Notes under the pieces: model-generated
Told to the model about the DNA's origin: nothing
The model's input: the letters and a program-made list of their open reading frames with translations, nothing else
Databases searched by the model: none
Part shown: positions 11,578 to 18,038 of the stretch, in pieces
How positions within the stretch are numbered: the stretch's first letter is position 1
Layout of the letters: every line of letters starts with the position of its first letter
Assembly: GCA_002386405.1 (NCBI GenBank)
Contig: DGIP01000344.1
Coordinates: 1 to 33,670 of the forward strand
Source: Stenotrophomonas maltophilia
GTDB taxonomy: Bacteria; Pseudomonadota; Gammaproteobacteria; Xanthomonadales; Xanthomonadaceae
DNA: 33,670 bases
Direction of reading: 5' to 3'
Program-made: the position numbers and the translations under genes

Positions 11578-13899
11578 ATGCTGGCATGGCTAAGGAATTT
11601 GTGGGATCCAGACAAAGATCGTTCAGAGGGATCGAAGACCAGAGCCGAAGAGCCTATTCATGCCGTCCTAGACACAGGTTTGGACACGGAAGAAGCAGAA
11701 GCATCACCCAGTGATCAGTTCCTGGATGATCAGCCCATCACCGGTCGCTCGTCTGACCGGTTCAATCGGGCGCCGTTCGCGTCCCGGTTGGCTCAGACCC
11801 TAGCCCAGCGTGTTGATCCGTCCAGCATCGTCGTTGGCCTGTACGGCCCTTGGGGGGATGGGAAGACATCCGTCCTTGAAATGATGGGTGAGGCATTGAA
11901 GGAGTATCCACGGGTCATTCTTGTGCGCTTCAACCCGTGGCACTTTCAAAGCCAAGACGCCCTGCTGCGGGGGTTGTTCGCGACGCTTGCTGAGGCGATG
12001 GAGAAGTCCCTGCCCAACAGAAAAGAGAAAGTGGGAGACCTCCTCAAACAATACGGTGGGCTTCTGTCTCTCGCGAACGTAACCCTCGGAGGCGTGGTCC
12101 AGATCTCCGCGGGGGAGGCCGCAAAGAGTGTGGGCGAGTCGTTGTCCACTGTTAGTTTGGAAGAATTGCGCTCGCGGATAGATCGAATGCTGGGCCAATC
12201 CAAGCGCCGGCTGGTGGTTCTCGTTGACGACATCGATAGGCTGGATCGCGAAGAAACACATGCCATCTTCAAGCTGGTCAAGCTGTCCGCGAGCTTCAAG
12301 CACACTTCGTACGTTCTGGCCTTCGACGATGGCGTGGTTGCAGCGGCGCTGGGTGAACGCTACGGAGAGGGAGGCGCCATGGGCGGCCGAGCGTTTCTAG
12401 AGAAGATCGTCCAGGTGCCACTCAACCTTCCGCCTGCAGACACCAGCAGTCTGCGACTGATCGCTTTGGAAGGCGTACAGAGGGCAGTTGATCAAACAGG
12501 GATCGTGCTCACTCAGAGTCAGGTGGACGCGTTCATTAGGCACTTCGACGACGTTATTTCGCCGGCGCTCGGAACGCCGCGAAAAGCAAAGCTCCTCTCA
12601 AACGCCCTCCTGTTTGCCCTTCCTATTCTTAAGGGAGAGGTGAACACCGTCGATTTGATGCTGATTGAGGGCGTCCGTGTGATCTACCCAGGCCTATACG
12701 CTGGCATACGGTCCAACCCCGATCTTTTTCTCAAGGGCGCGCGGGCGGGCGGGCGCGACGATCAGAAAAGAGAAGAGAGTATCTCAGCTGTGTTGGAGGA
12801 ATCGCTTCCTCACATATCGGTAGAAGAGCGTGGCTGGATCCGTCGTCGACTGTTAGAGCCGCTATTCCCTAGGCTGGGGAATTCGATGTATGGTGGGGAG
12901 TGGGACTCGACGTGGGCCGCGGAGCAAAAGATCTGCGCGAGCGAGTACTTCCAGCGATACTTTGCTTACGGGGTGCCGTTGGGTGACGTGCCCGATCGCC
13001 TAATTGCAGAGTTCATAGAAAGCGCTCCCGCGCTGTCGCCCCTCGAAGCAAGGGAAGCGCTTGATCGATTCGGAGAGAGGCATGGCATACCTCGCGTAGT
13101 GACGAGGCTTCGCCAGAGAAAGGACAATATTAACGCTCCGGAAGCTAGCGCGATAGCGCTCACCTTTGCAAGGAACGGGGATCTCCTGCCGCGCGAGCGG
13201 GGCATGCTGATGCCACTGGATACCCGCGGCTCGGCGGCCATTCTCATCGCGGACCTGCTTAGAAGGCTGCCCATAGGGAGCGAAAGGCAGGGCGTGGCTG
13301 AAAAGGTCATTCGGGAGGCCTCTTCGGTTGGGTTTGCTTCCGAATGCTTGCGTTGGATTCATCACTACGACGACAAGCCCGAAGACCGTCGTGTACTTTC
13401 CGACGAGGGTGATAAGTCGATCGCAAAACTGGCCGTTGAACGCATCGAGGCTGAAAGCGCCGACGCACCATTCTTCCTGACCGAACCCAAGGACGCGCCC
13501 ACGCTCTATTGGCTATGGTGCCAAGAGACATCGGATTCACATGTCAAAGATGCGCTAAGTGCTCAGCTGGACGCGTCAGCCGACTTGGTGGATGCCTTCT
13601 TGGCGAGCTTCGTGGGGGAGTCTTGGGGAGTTGAGAGTGGGATTCCCAGGCCGGGGGATTTCGATCGTCGCCAATACGACTCTGTTTCCAAGCTTGTTGG
13701 CGCGGACTACATCGCTGCAAAGCTTAAGAAGCGGTATGGGACTGAACTGGACAGCGCTGAGGAATATCCTGCCGAGGGAATGGATCAAGCTCGCCGAGTC
13801 GCGCATCAGTTCATGAGCGTACACATCCTCGTGACCCAGGAGAAGAACTCATCGAGCAGCAGCGCCCCAACTCATGAAAGTGGAGAATCCATGGAGTAG
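11578..13899 (+). CDS. KAP-family P-loop NTPase
   Basis: Start ATG at 11578 follows AGGGG at 9 bases; an in-frame ATG at 11521 has no such site. The 773-residue protein shows the KAP set: Walker A GLYGPWGDGKTS (88-98), FNPWHF (118-123), Walker B VVLVDDIDRLD (213-223), YVLAFDDGVV (245-254) and FLEKIVQVPLNLP. Unlike many KAP proteins it has no clear membrane helices between the P-loop motifs. The C-terminal about 400 residues are unrecognised, possibly helical repeats, ending in a Ser-rich tail. KAP NTPases include F-plasmid PifA (T7 exclusion), QatA of the Qat anti-phage system and animal Kidins220/ARMS. No qatB, qatC or qatD lies nearby. Codon use is visibly less GC-biased than in mutS, suggesting transfer. 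Role in defence is inference from family and context. Confidence 0.9.
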   Translation: MLAWLRNLWDPDKDRSEGSKTRAEEPIHAVLDTGLDTEEAEASPSDQFLDDQPITGRSSDRFNRAPFASRLAQTLAQRVDPSSIVVGLYGPWGDGKTSVLEMMGEALKEYPRVILVRFNPWHFQSQDALLRGLFATLAEAMEKSLPNRKEKVGDLLKQYGGLLSLANVTLGGVVQISAGEAAKSVGESLSTVSLEELRSRIDRMLGQSKRRLVVLVDDIDRLDREETHAIFKLVKLSASFKHTSYVLAFDDGVVAAALGERYGEGGAMGGRAFLEKIVQVPLNLPPADTSSLRLIALEGVQRAVDQTGIVLTQSQVDAFIRHFDDVISPALGTPRKAKLLSNALLFALPILKGEVNTVDLMLIEGVRVIYPGLYAGIRSNPDLFLKGARAGGRDDQKREESISAVLEESLPHISVEERGWIRRRLLEPLFPRLGNSMYGGEWDSTWAAEQKICASEYFQRYFAYGVPLGDVPDRLIAEFIESAPALSPLEAREALDRFGERHGIPRVVTRLRQRKDNINAPEASAIALTFARNGDLLPRERGMLMPLDTRGSAAILIADLLRRLPIGSERQGVAEKVIREASSVGFASECLRWIHHYDDKPEDRRVLSDEGDKSIAKLAVERIEAESADAPFFLTEPKDAPTLYWLWCQETSDSHVKDALSAQLDASADLVDAFLASFVGESWGVESGIPRPGDFDRRQYDSVSKLVGADYIAAKLKKRYGTELDSAEEYPAEGMDQARRVAHQFMSVHILVTQEKNSSSSSAPTHESGESME

Positions 13900-13992
13900 C
13901 TTGGTCCACGGATGGCAGCCCGGCAACATTCGATCCAGATTAGAAGATTGACCTATCCATAGGGCTGCCCTTGCTCGCGGAGTCCATGGTGC

Positions 13993-14337
13993 TCATTCGG
14001 GTGCGATGGTACACAGGCGGCGAACATACGTGGGATCGGCGCCTGACGCAGCTCCGACTATGACCACGTTGTCGTTGATGCGGTGCGTTCTTTCTCCGGG
14101 ACTTGTGGTGCAGACTGCGTCATCGTAGAGGTCCAGGAAGAGCGCTGAATTCCGGGCCAGAGCTTGCATCCAGGGTGGTACGATCGTGGGGCCGCTCGTA
14201 CTGGAAATGATGACTGCGATCGAAAAACCTGCAAGGACTCGTGCTAGAAGGCCTTCTAGCTGGGAACTATCAGAGTGGGAATCCTTACCCTGGCCTGATC
14301 GACTCGGAACGCAACCTCTTTGTGTTGGTGCCGCCAC
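13993..14337 (-). CDS. Uncertain small protein with membrane/signal-like segment
   Basis: The frame could encode 114 residues from an ATG at 14337. The protein-like part begins about residue 30 with LARVLAGFSIAVIISSTSG, resembling a signal or anchor, followed by an acidic and polar segment with two cysteines (DDAVCTTSP and RRLCTIAPE). There is no start codon close to the hydrophobic segment and no ribosome binding site, so it is either misread or a remnant whose 5' end is lost. It converges with the KAP gene. No family recognised. Confidence 0.25.
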   Translation of the reverse strand: MAAPTQRGCVPSRSGQGKDSHSDSSQLEGLLARVLAGFSIAVIISSTSGPTIVPPWMQALARNSALFLDLYDDAVCTTSPGERTHRINDNVVIVGAASGADPTYVRRLCTIAPE

Positions 14338-14423
14338 TGGCCTTGTCCCTCTACACGGTTTCGCCGGTTAGGTTGCTGGTCGGCGGGGTGTTGGGGCGCG
14401 CTTGGCGCGTCACCAGCCAGTAA
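14241..14423 (+). CDS. Uncertain 60-residue hydrophobic protein
   Basis: GTG start at 14241 with AAGGA only 3 bases upstream. The product contains LEGLLAGNYQSGNPYPGLID then a hydrophobic run RNLFVLVPPLALSLYTV and ends with a basic tail. It looks protein-like but is short, overlaps the minus-strand frame 13993-14337, and starts inside an 18-bp palindrome. No family recognised. Confidence 0.22.
   Translation: MLEGLLAGNYQSGNPYPGLIDSERNLFVLVPPLALSLYTVSPVRLLVGGVLGRAWRVTSQ
14243..14260. repeat. Perfect 18-bp palindrome
   Basis: GCTAGAAGGCCTTCTAGC is its own reverse complement with no central gap. It lies in the gene-poor gap between the KAP and FRG genes. It could be an operator for a dimeric regulator, a recombination or resolution site, or chance; the sequence alone does not decide. 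Confidence 0.6.
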
Positions 14424-14729
14424 GACGGGATGGGGCGCTTCTTGTAATCGTAAAGGGGCCGTGGACCACTGACAACAATTCACGAAAGAAGCCAGCTTGC
14501 GATAGCGTACTTATGACCCTAGTCGCCCGACCTGGGCGGGTTGGTCGCGATCGGGGGAGTCCAGCAAGCCAGATTTGACTGCCTCTCCAATGTCAGCGCA
14601 CGGGCGATCAGTGACCGTCGGTGACCGATCCTCCGCGGCCGGGGTCAAATACCTGGACGGCTGCTTAGCGCGTGGAGCTGGCTTCTAGGGCGAGTTGGTA
14701 ATATGTCAAAGCCGTCCCCTGAATACCGG

Positions 14730-14750
14730 CGTCGGAGGCACCCTCCGTCG
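14730..14750 (-). terminator. Hairpin directly after the FRG gene
   Basis: Nine-position stem (14730-14738 with 14742-14750, one mismatch, loop CAC) lies one base beyond the FRG stop codon on the minus strand. No T-run follows, so intrinsic termination is uncertain; it may protect the mRNA end. Confidence 0.4.
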
Positions 14751-14751
14751 C

Positions 14752-15831
14752 TCAAGGGACGTAGTAGATCTTTGAGAGCAAGCCTTGGATGACGGGCAGC
14801 TTAAGCTCGCTTTTGCACTCCAGAAGGAATCGAAGGAATTCGTCGTCCGGCGGCTTGGGAAAGTAGCGCGAAGGCTGAAGGTCGAACCTCCACGTTTCGT
14901 GGCCAATTAGTTTCAACGCGACGTAGATCCGTTGGGCGGCGTTGTTCGGCGCGTGGCCCCATCCAGTGGAAAAGAACCTGGCTGACTGCGCCGAAGGCCG
15001 GGTACACAACAGGCGTCTCGGTGCCAACATCTTATCGTCGAACAGTTCATGGTCGGTGAAGCCGCCAAGGCCATAAACGATTGGCGACGCACTAGAAGTC
15101 GCCCGCGTGGCTGTGGTAATTCCATCCGCATTCGTTTCGAAGGTGTGTAGGGCGAAAAACAAGGCCACATCGATGTCGTGCGTGACGTCCAAGCCAACGC
15201 TTGGAAGGCCGTAGTGCTGTGCAGTCGCAAAGCCCCACATCCGATAGCGATATGAATTTGCGAAGTTCAGTAGTTCTTGGCGCATCCCCTGTTCTCTCGC
15301 CCGCTCATGAACATACAGATCTAGCAATGCGGACCATGCACCGAAAGTGTCCGGGAAATACAGATCAGTTCTCGCCGCGGAAGGCAGTAAGGAGGGCTCG
15401 TTTGCATCCTCCGCTCCATAGAGTCGGAGCAGCTCATCCTTCGTACGCCCCGCCTTCTCCGTTGTGTAGTGGCCAGATTGCCCACGCCATACTCCACTGG
15501 TGTTTGGATCACCCGATTTCATTCTCCTCGCGACAGCGCGAACATCATCGATAGACGTGACCTCAATGACCGGAATTCGGCGGAACGGCACTCGCAAGAA
15601 TGTTCCATTGGCCAGATCGTCGAGTGGGCCAACAGGCAGATCATCCGTGCGCCCGTAGACGGCAGCACCGTAGGCTGGTGTCCAACTCCAGCAGTTTCCG
15701 TAGAGTGGATCTTCGTATCCCTGTCTTCCCGCGCTATTGTTGACTTGCCCGACGTCACAGGCAGGGGACACAAGATCTGCAATCGGATTGACGTTATGCA
15801 AATGAGCGAGAAGCTGGTCAACGGAGGGCAT
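14752..15831 (-). CDS. FRG-domain protein
   Basis: The 359-residue product carries the FRG-domain hallmarks: GVWRGQSGHY (Trp115-Arg116-Gly117-Gln118), EPSLLPSAARTD (145-156), then AQHYGLPSVGLDVTH (204-218) and DVALFFALHTF (221-231), corresponding to the family pattern QHyGxPTxLLDwT...vALfFA. An N-terminal part of about 90 residues has no recognised domain. No signal peptide. FRG proteins (PF08867) are scattered through bacteria and phages and often sit in defence islands; their biochemical activity is not settled. Start ATG at 15831 has AAAGGA upstream and overlaps the end of the preceding gene by 14 bases, so the two are translated together. It may be an effector whose partner is the upstream gene. 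Confidence 0.85.
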   Translation of the reverse strand: MPSVDQLLAHLHNVNPIADLVSPACDVGQVNNSAGRQGYEDPLYGNCWSWTPAYGAAVYGRTDDLPVGPLDDLANGTFLRVPFRRIPVIEVTSIDDVRAVARRMKSGDPNTSGVWRGQSGHYTTEKAGRTKDELLRLYGAEDANEPSLLPSAARTDLYFPDTFGAWSALLDLYVHERAREQGMRQELLNFANSYRYRMWGFATAQHYGLPSVGLDVTHDIDVALFFALHTFETNADGITTATRATSSASPIVYGLGGFTDHELFDDKMLAPRRLLCTRPSAQSARFFSTGWGHAPNNAAQRIYVALKLIGHETWRFDLQPSRYFPKPPDDEFLRFLLECKSELKLPVIQGLLSKIYYVP

Positions 15832-16555
15832 CGAGCATCCTTTGTCCAGCTAGAAGTGCGGCGCGCAGGACAGCAGGATCCGCTGGAGGGAGCGTTTGGA
15901 CGTTTACGGCCCGGTAAGCGGCGTCGATGTTGGCTTGGCCCGGCGAGGCAAATCGTGTTCCAACTTCCAGGCCAAGTGCGTAGAAACACGCCGCTTCAAT
16001 GAAGCAGGGCAGGAGAGAGTCGCTATACGGCCTGTGAAAGATCGTGGGGCGACCACCCGTCGTGTCTCCAGCTCTAGAAATCATGTCGCGCAAATGCATC
16101 GTGTACTCGTACTTGTCCAAATAGAGACCCATAAGGCAATTCAACGGCGCTCGAACAAGCTCAATGACGGCGGGCTGGTCCTGAATCAAGAGCACCCGTT
16201 TGTCGTGTGCATTTGGAGCCTTGCCGACCTGAACGTCGGGCCTGAAGCGCAGAGATTGCAAGGCAGTCGCGGTCGCCTCAGTGATCTGTGGATCCAGTGC
16301 GCGACAAACAGCAACTTTCTGGGGATGCACCGCGAATCCTTCAATAAAGTGCCCAAGCAGAATAGCGAACAGCTCCTCGAACGGAGGTTCTGCATGCTCA
16401 AGAGGCATCACCAACATACTATTGGGCTCGTCGCCTAAAATGGTTCGCCCCTCAAGAATGCGCGCCGAAACCATTATGTCGGAGACCGATGCCCAAGCAG
16501 AGAGTTCGCCCAATATCTCGGTGCTTCTTTCTCTTGGGAAAAATTTGTTGTTCAT
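15818..16555 (-). CDS. Unrecognised protein coupled to the FRG gene
   Basis: The 245-residue product matches no family I know. It is soluble in appearance, with a mixed alpha/beta composition: an N-terminal segment RERSTEILGELSAWASVSDI, a central PPFEELFAILLGHFIEGFAV, a hydrophobic-polar segment PAVIELVRAPLNCLMGLYLD, and a C-terminal PSFIEAACFYALGLEVG-like helix (read as LPCFIEAACFYALGLEVG). The ATG at 16555 is preceded, after a single T, by eight G residues, which act as the only ribosome binding sequence. The gene overlaps the FRG start by 14 bases, giving a tight two-gene operon. A role as partner, sensor or antidote of the FRG protein is inference. Less GC-rich codons than core genes support horizontal gain. 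Confidence 0.72.
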   Translation of the reverse strand: MNNKFFPRERSTEILGELSAWASVSDIMVSARILEGRTILGDEPNSMLVMPLEHAEPPFEELFAILLGHFIEGFAVHPQKVAVCRALDPQITEATATALQSLRFRPDVQVGKAPNAHDKRVLLIQDQPAVIELVRAPLNCLMGLYLDKYEYTMHLRDMISRAGDTTGGRPTIFHRPYSDSLLPCFIEAACFYALGLEVGTRFASPGQANIDAAYRAVNVQTLPPADPAVLRAALLAGQRMLDALR

Positions 16556-16556
16556 A

Positions 16557-16564
16557 CCCCCCCC
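16557..16564 (-). promoter_or_regulatory. Poly-G(8) ribosome binding tract before the FRG operon
   Basis: Eight C residues on the plus strand give GGGGGGGG on the coding strand, one base before the ATG at 16555. It is the only Shine-Dalgarno-like sequence there, unusually close to the start. Homopolymer slippage would change spacing to the start codon and could vary translation. Confidence 0.5.
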
Positions 16565-17021
16565 AAAGCTTGTTCGCTGTCCGTCAGAAGATCCTGTTCA
16601 GTGTGCCCATTCTACCTGCAGTCTCAGCCGCACGACGTAAATCAACTACAGGCTGCCGGTCGCAACGCTGAGGAGATCGTCAGCTTGTGGTCGAATGCGG
16701 ACTCGCCGCAGTTCCGATCCTCCTCGTGACGCGTCGGGAACCGCACGCGGCGAATCCGCATCAAACTCTACAACACCACTAGCGACGACGCGCGAATGCA
16801 GGGCTGCTAATCATAGCGGGCGCCAGATCACGCGTGGCGGGGGACCTTCCACCAAGCTGACTCAATAATCTGGCTTGATCGAGGCCGTTACTTGAACCCA
16901 ATCTTTAACGCTGGCTCGACCCAATCAATTTCTACTTCACTGGTCAAGGGGTGCTATGCCTGCTGCATGGCCGCAGTAAAGCCAGCCCTTTCTTTTCCCG
17001 CGTGGGCGTCCGAAGTTCCGG
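16565..17021. other. Upstream region of the FRG operon; no intact gene
   Basis: The stretch has a TAGAAT (minus strand 16614-16609) that could be the -10 of the FRG operon, without a good -35, and the inverted repeat at 16695-16761. A short minus-strand frame ending at a TAA near 16895 encodes the protein-like tail TSEVEIDWVEPALKIGFK, probably another gene remnant. Nothing else is supported. Confidence 0.4.
16695..16761. repeat. Imperfect 67-base inverted repeat
   Basis: Left arm ATGCGGACTCGCCGC (16695-16709) pairs with right arm GCGGCGAATCCGCAT (16747-16761) with one mismatch. Inside the 37-base loop GTTCC (16711-16715) and GGAAC (16737-16741) can extend the stem. There is no T-run, so it is not a classic terminator. 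It could be a structured RNA or a mobile-element relic. Confidence 0.6.
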
Positions 17022-17362
17022 CTACCGATATTCCCATGCCAGTGAAAGCTCCCGCTGATTCGGAGCGCTGGAGATGACCGCCCGCAGCCCGTATTCCAAG
17101 GCCTTGGTGTAGCCACGCTGAGGTTCCAGGCCGACTTCACCCGCCTCAAGGCGTGCTACTAGCTGTTCTAAGGAGAGGTCCGTGCGGGGGCTCGACTCTC
17201 GAAGCCTTCAGCTGTCGGCGCCTTCGCTTGGTTAATCAGGATTGGAGCTGATTTGCAAATCCTCGGACTTCTTCCACCAGTAAGGCGATCTGTTCGAAAG
17301 AGATGACAAAGGCGTTTCCATCCAGATCATGCCCAGACCTGTGGATAGTCGTTTTCCTTCAT
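17022..17362 (-). pseudogene. Frameshifted remnant gene(s) downstream of the barstar gene
   Basis: On the minus strand an ATG at 17362 opens MKENDYPQVW and then meets a stop; removing one G of the GGG at about 17331-17333 restores a 41-residue frame with DGNAFVISFEQIALLVEEV ending at 17236. Further on, 17207-17022 is open without any early start codon and contains LEQLVARLEAGEVGLEPQR and KALEYGLRAVISSAPNQREL before a TAG. Both segments look like real protein but lie in different frames and lack starts, so I read them as pieces of one or two decayed genes of about 110 residues. Family not recognised. Confidence 0.45.
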
Positions 17363-17460
17363 CAGTAAGGTGTGTTCAGCGGGCGTCTGGGTCACGCGGC
17401 GTCCATCGATGGCGCGGCGTTGGGCACGCTGGAGACCGCATTTTAGGAGAGGGCCGCACT

Positions 17461-17865
17461 TCAGCGACCTTCCAGCTGGATCCGGGGACGGGCGGCGATA
17501 ATCTCCATGACGATCTGGAAGTAGGTCTGGCCTTCGCCGGCATCGAGCGCATCGAGCTGAGCGGCGATCATGCGTGCTTCGAGCGTGCCTTCTGCATCCA
17601 GCTTCGCCTGCAGCCATGCGCGGGTAGTTTCCTCGCCGAGCGCGCTGCGGGTCTTCTCGATGTCCTGCCAGATCACCGTCGCGCTTTCGTGCCCGGCCAA
17701 TACGCCGTAGCCGCCGTACAACATGTCATCCAGTGCATCCAGACTGTGCCCGAGCTGCCAGTCCTCGCCGGCCATGAAGACCCGGTTGATATCGGCGTAG
17801 AAACTGGGGATGTCACTTACTGCGCTGCCTTGCAGCACCAGTACCAGTCGATCGGTGGTGGTCAT
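17461..17865 (-). CDS. Barstar-like ribonuclease inhibitor
   Basis: The 134-residue protein starts at ATG 17865 with AGGA 5 bases upstream. The segment DIPSFYADINRVFMAGEDW then GHSLDALDDMLYGGYG matches the barstar pattern, in which an N-terminal strand and helix lead to a LDALxD motif that plugs the barnase active site. Barstar binds and neutralises barnase-type secreted ribonucleases in the cytoplasm. No barnase gene is adjacent, so this is an orphan inhibitor or an immunity-like protein; only decayed reading frames follow it. It is divergent from the OsmC operon. Confidence 0.72.
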   Translation of the reverse strand: MTTTDRLVLVLQGSAVSDIPSFYADINRVFMAGEDWQLGHSLDALDDMLYGGYGVLAGHESATVIWQDIEKTRSALGEETTRAWLQAKLDAEGTLEARMIAAQLDALDAGEGQTYFQIVMEIIAARPRIQLEGR

Positions 17866-18038
17866 TCAGTCCTGTCCCTCTATGCCTGGTCGGCACGACT
17901 CTAGCAGTGGCACCCCATCCGTCGAATCGCGGCGGCGTGGGGCATGTATATGGGAATTGCCAACGGTTATTTAAATGCGGCGATGCGACATGAAAGAGTG
18001 GGCTTCTATTCACGAACCCCTCCGGAGGCCGTTCTCCC

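Larger units (their letters stand above)
13900..14751. other. Gap between KAP and FRG genes; small uncertain frames only
   Basis: No gene can be asserted across these about 850 bases. Arms GGCAGCCC (13914-13921) and GGGCTGCC (13962-13969) after the KAP stop may form a hairpin. On the minus strand 14511-14648 keeps a protein-like frame (contains ADIGEAVKSGLLDSPDRDQ) starting only with TTG, probably a remnant. Two overlapping antiparallel small frames around 14241 are listed separately. Confidence 0.4.

Noticed and set aside
11578..13899. Qat anti-phage system (QatA is a KAP ATPase)
   Set aside because: No QueC-like, TatD-like or QatB-like gene lies next to it in the window.
17022..17207. Resemblance of LEQLVARLEAGE to exonuclease VII small subunit (XseB)
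   Set aside because: The match is a short heptad-like pattern only; the sequence after it does not follow XseB and the frame has no start.
18019..18028. CCTCCGGAGG palindrome containing the ribosome binding site of the OsmC-like gene
   Set aside because: A palindrome with no loop cannot fold on itself stably in RNA; GGAGG with its complement nearby is common by chance.
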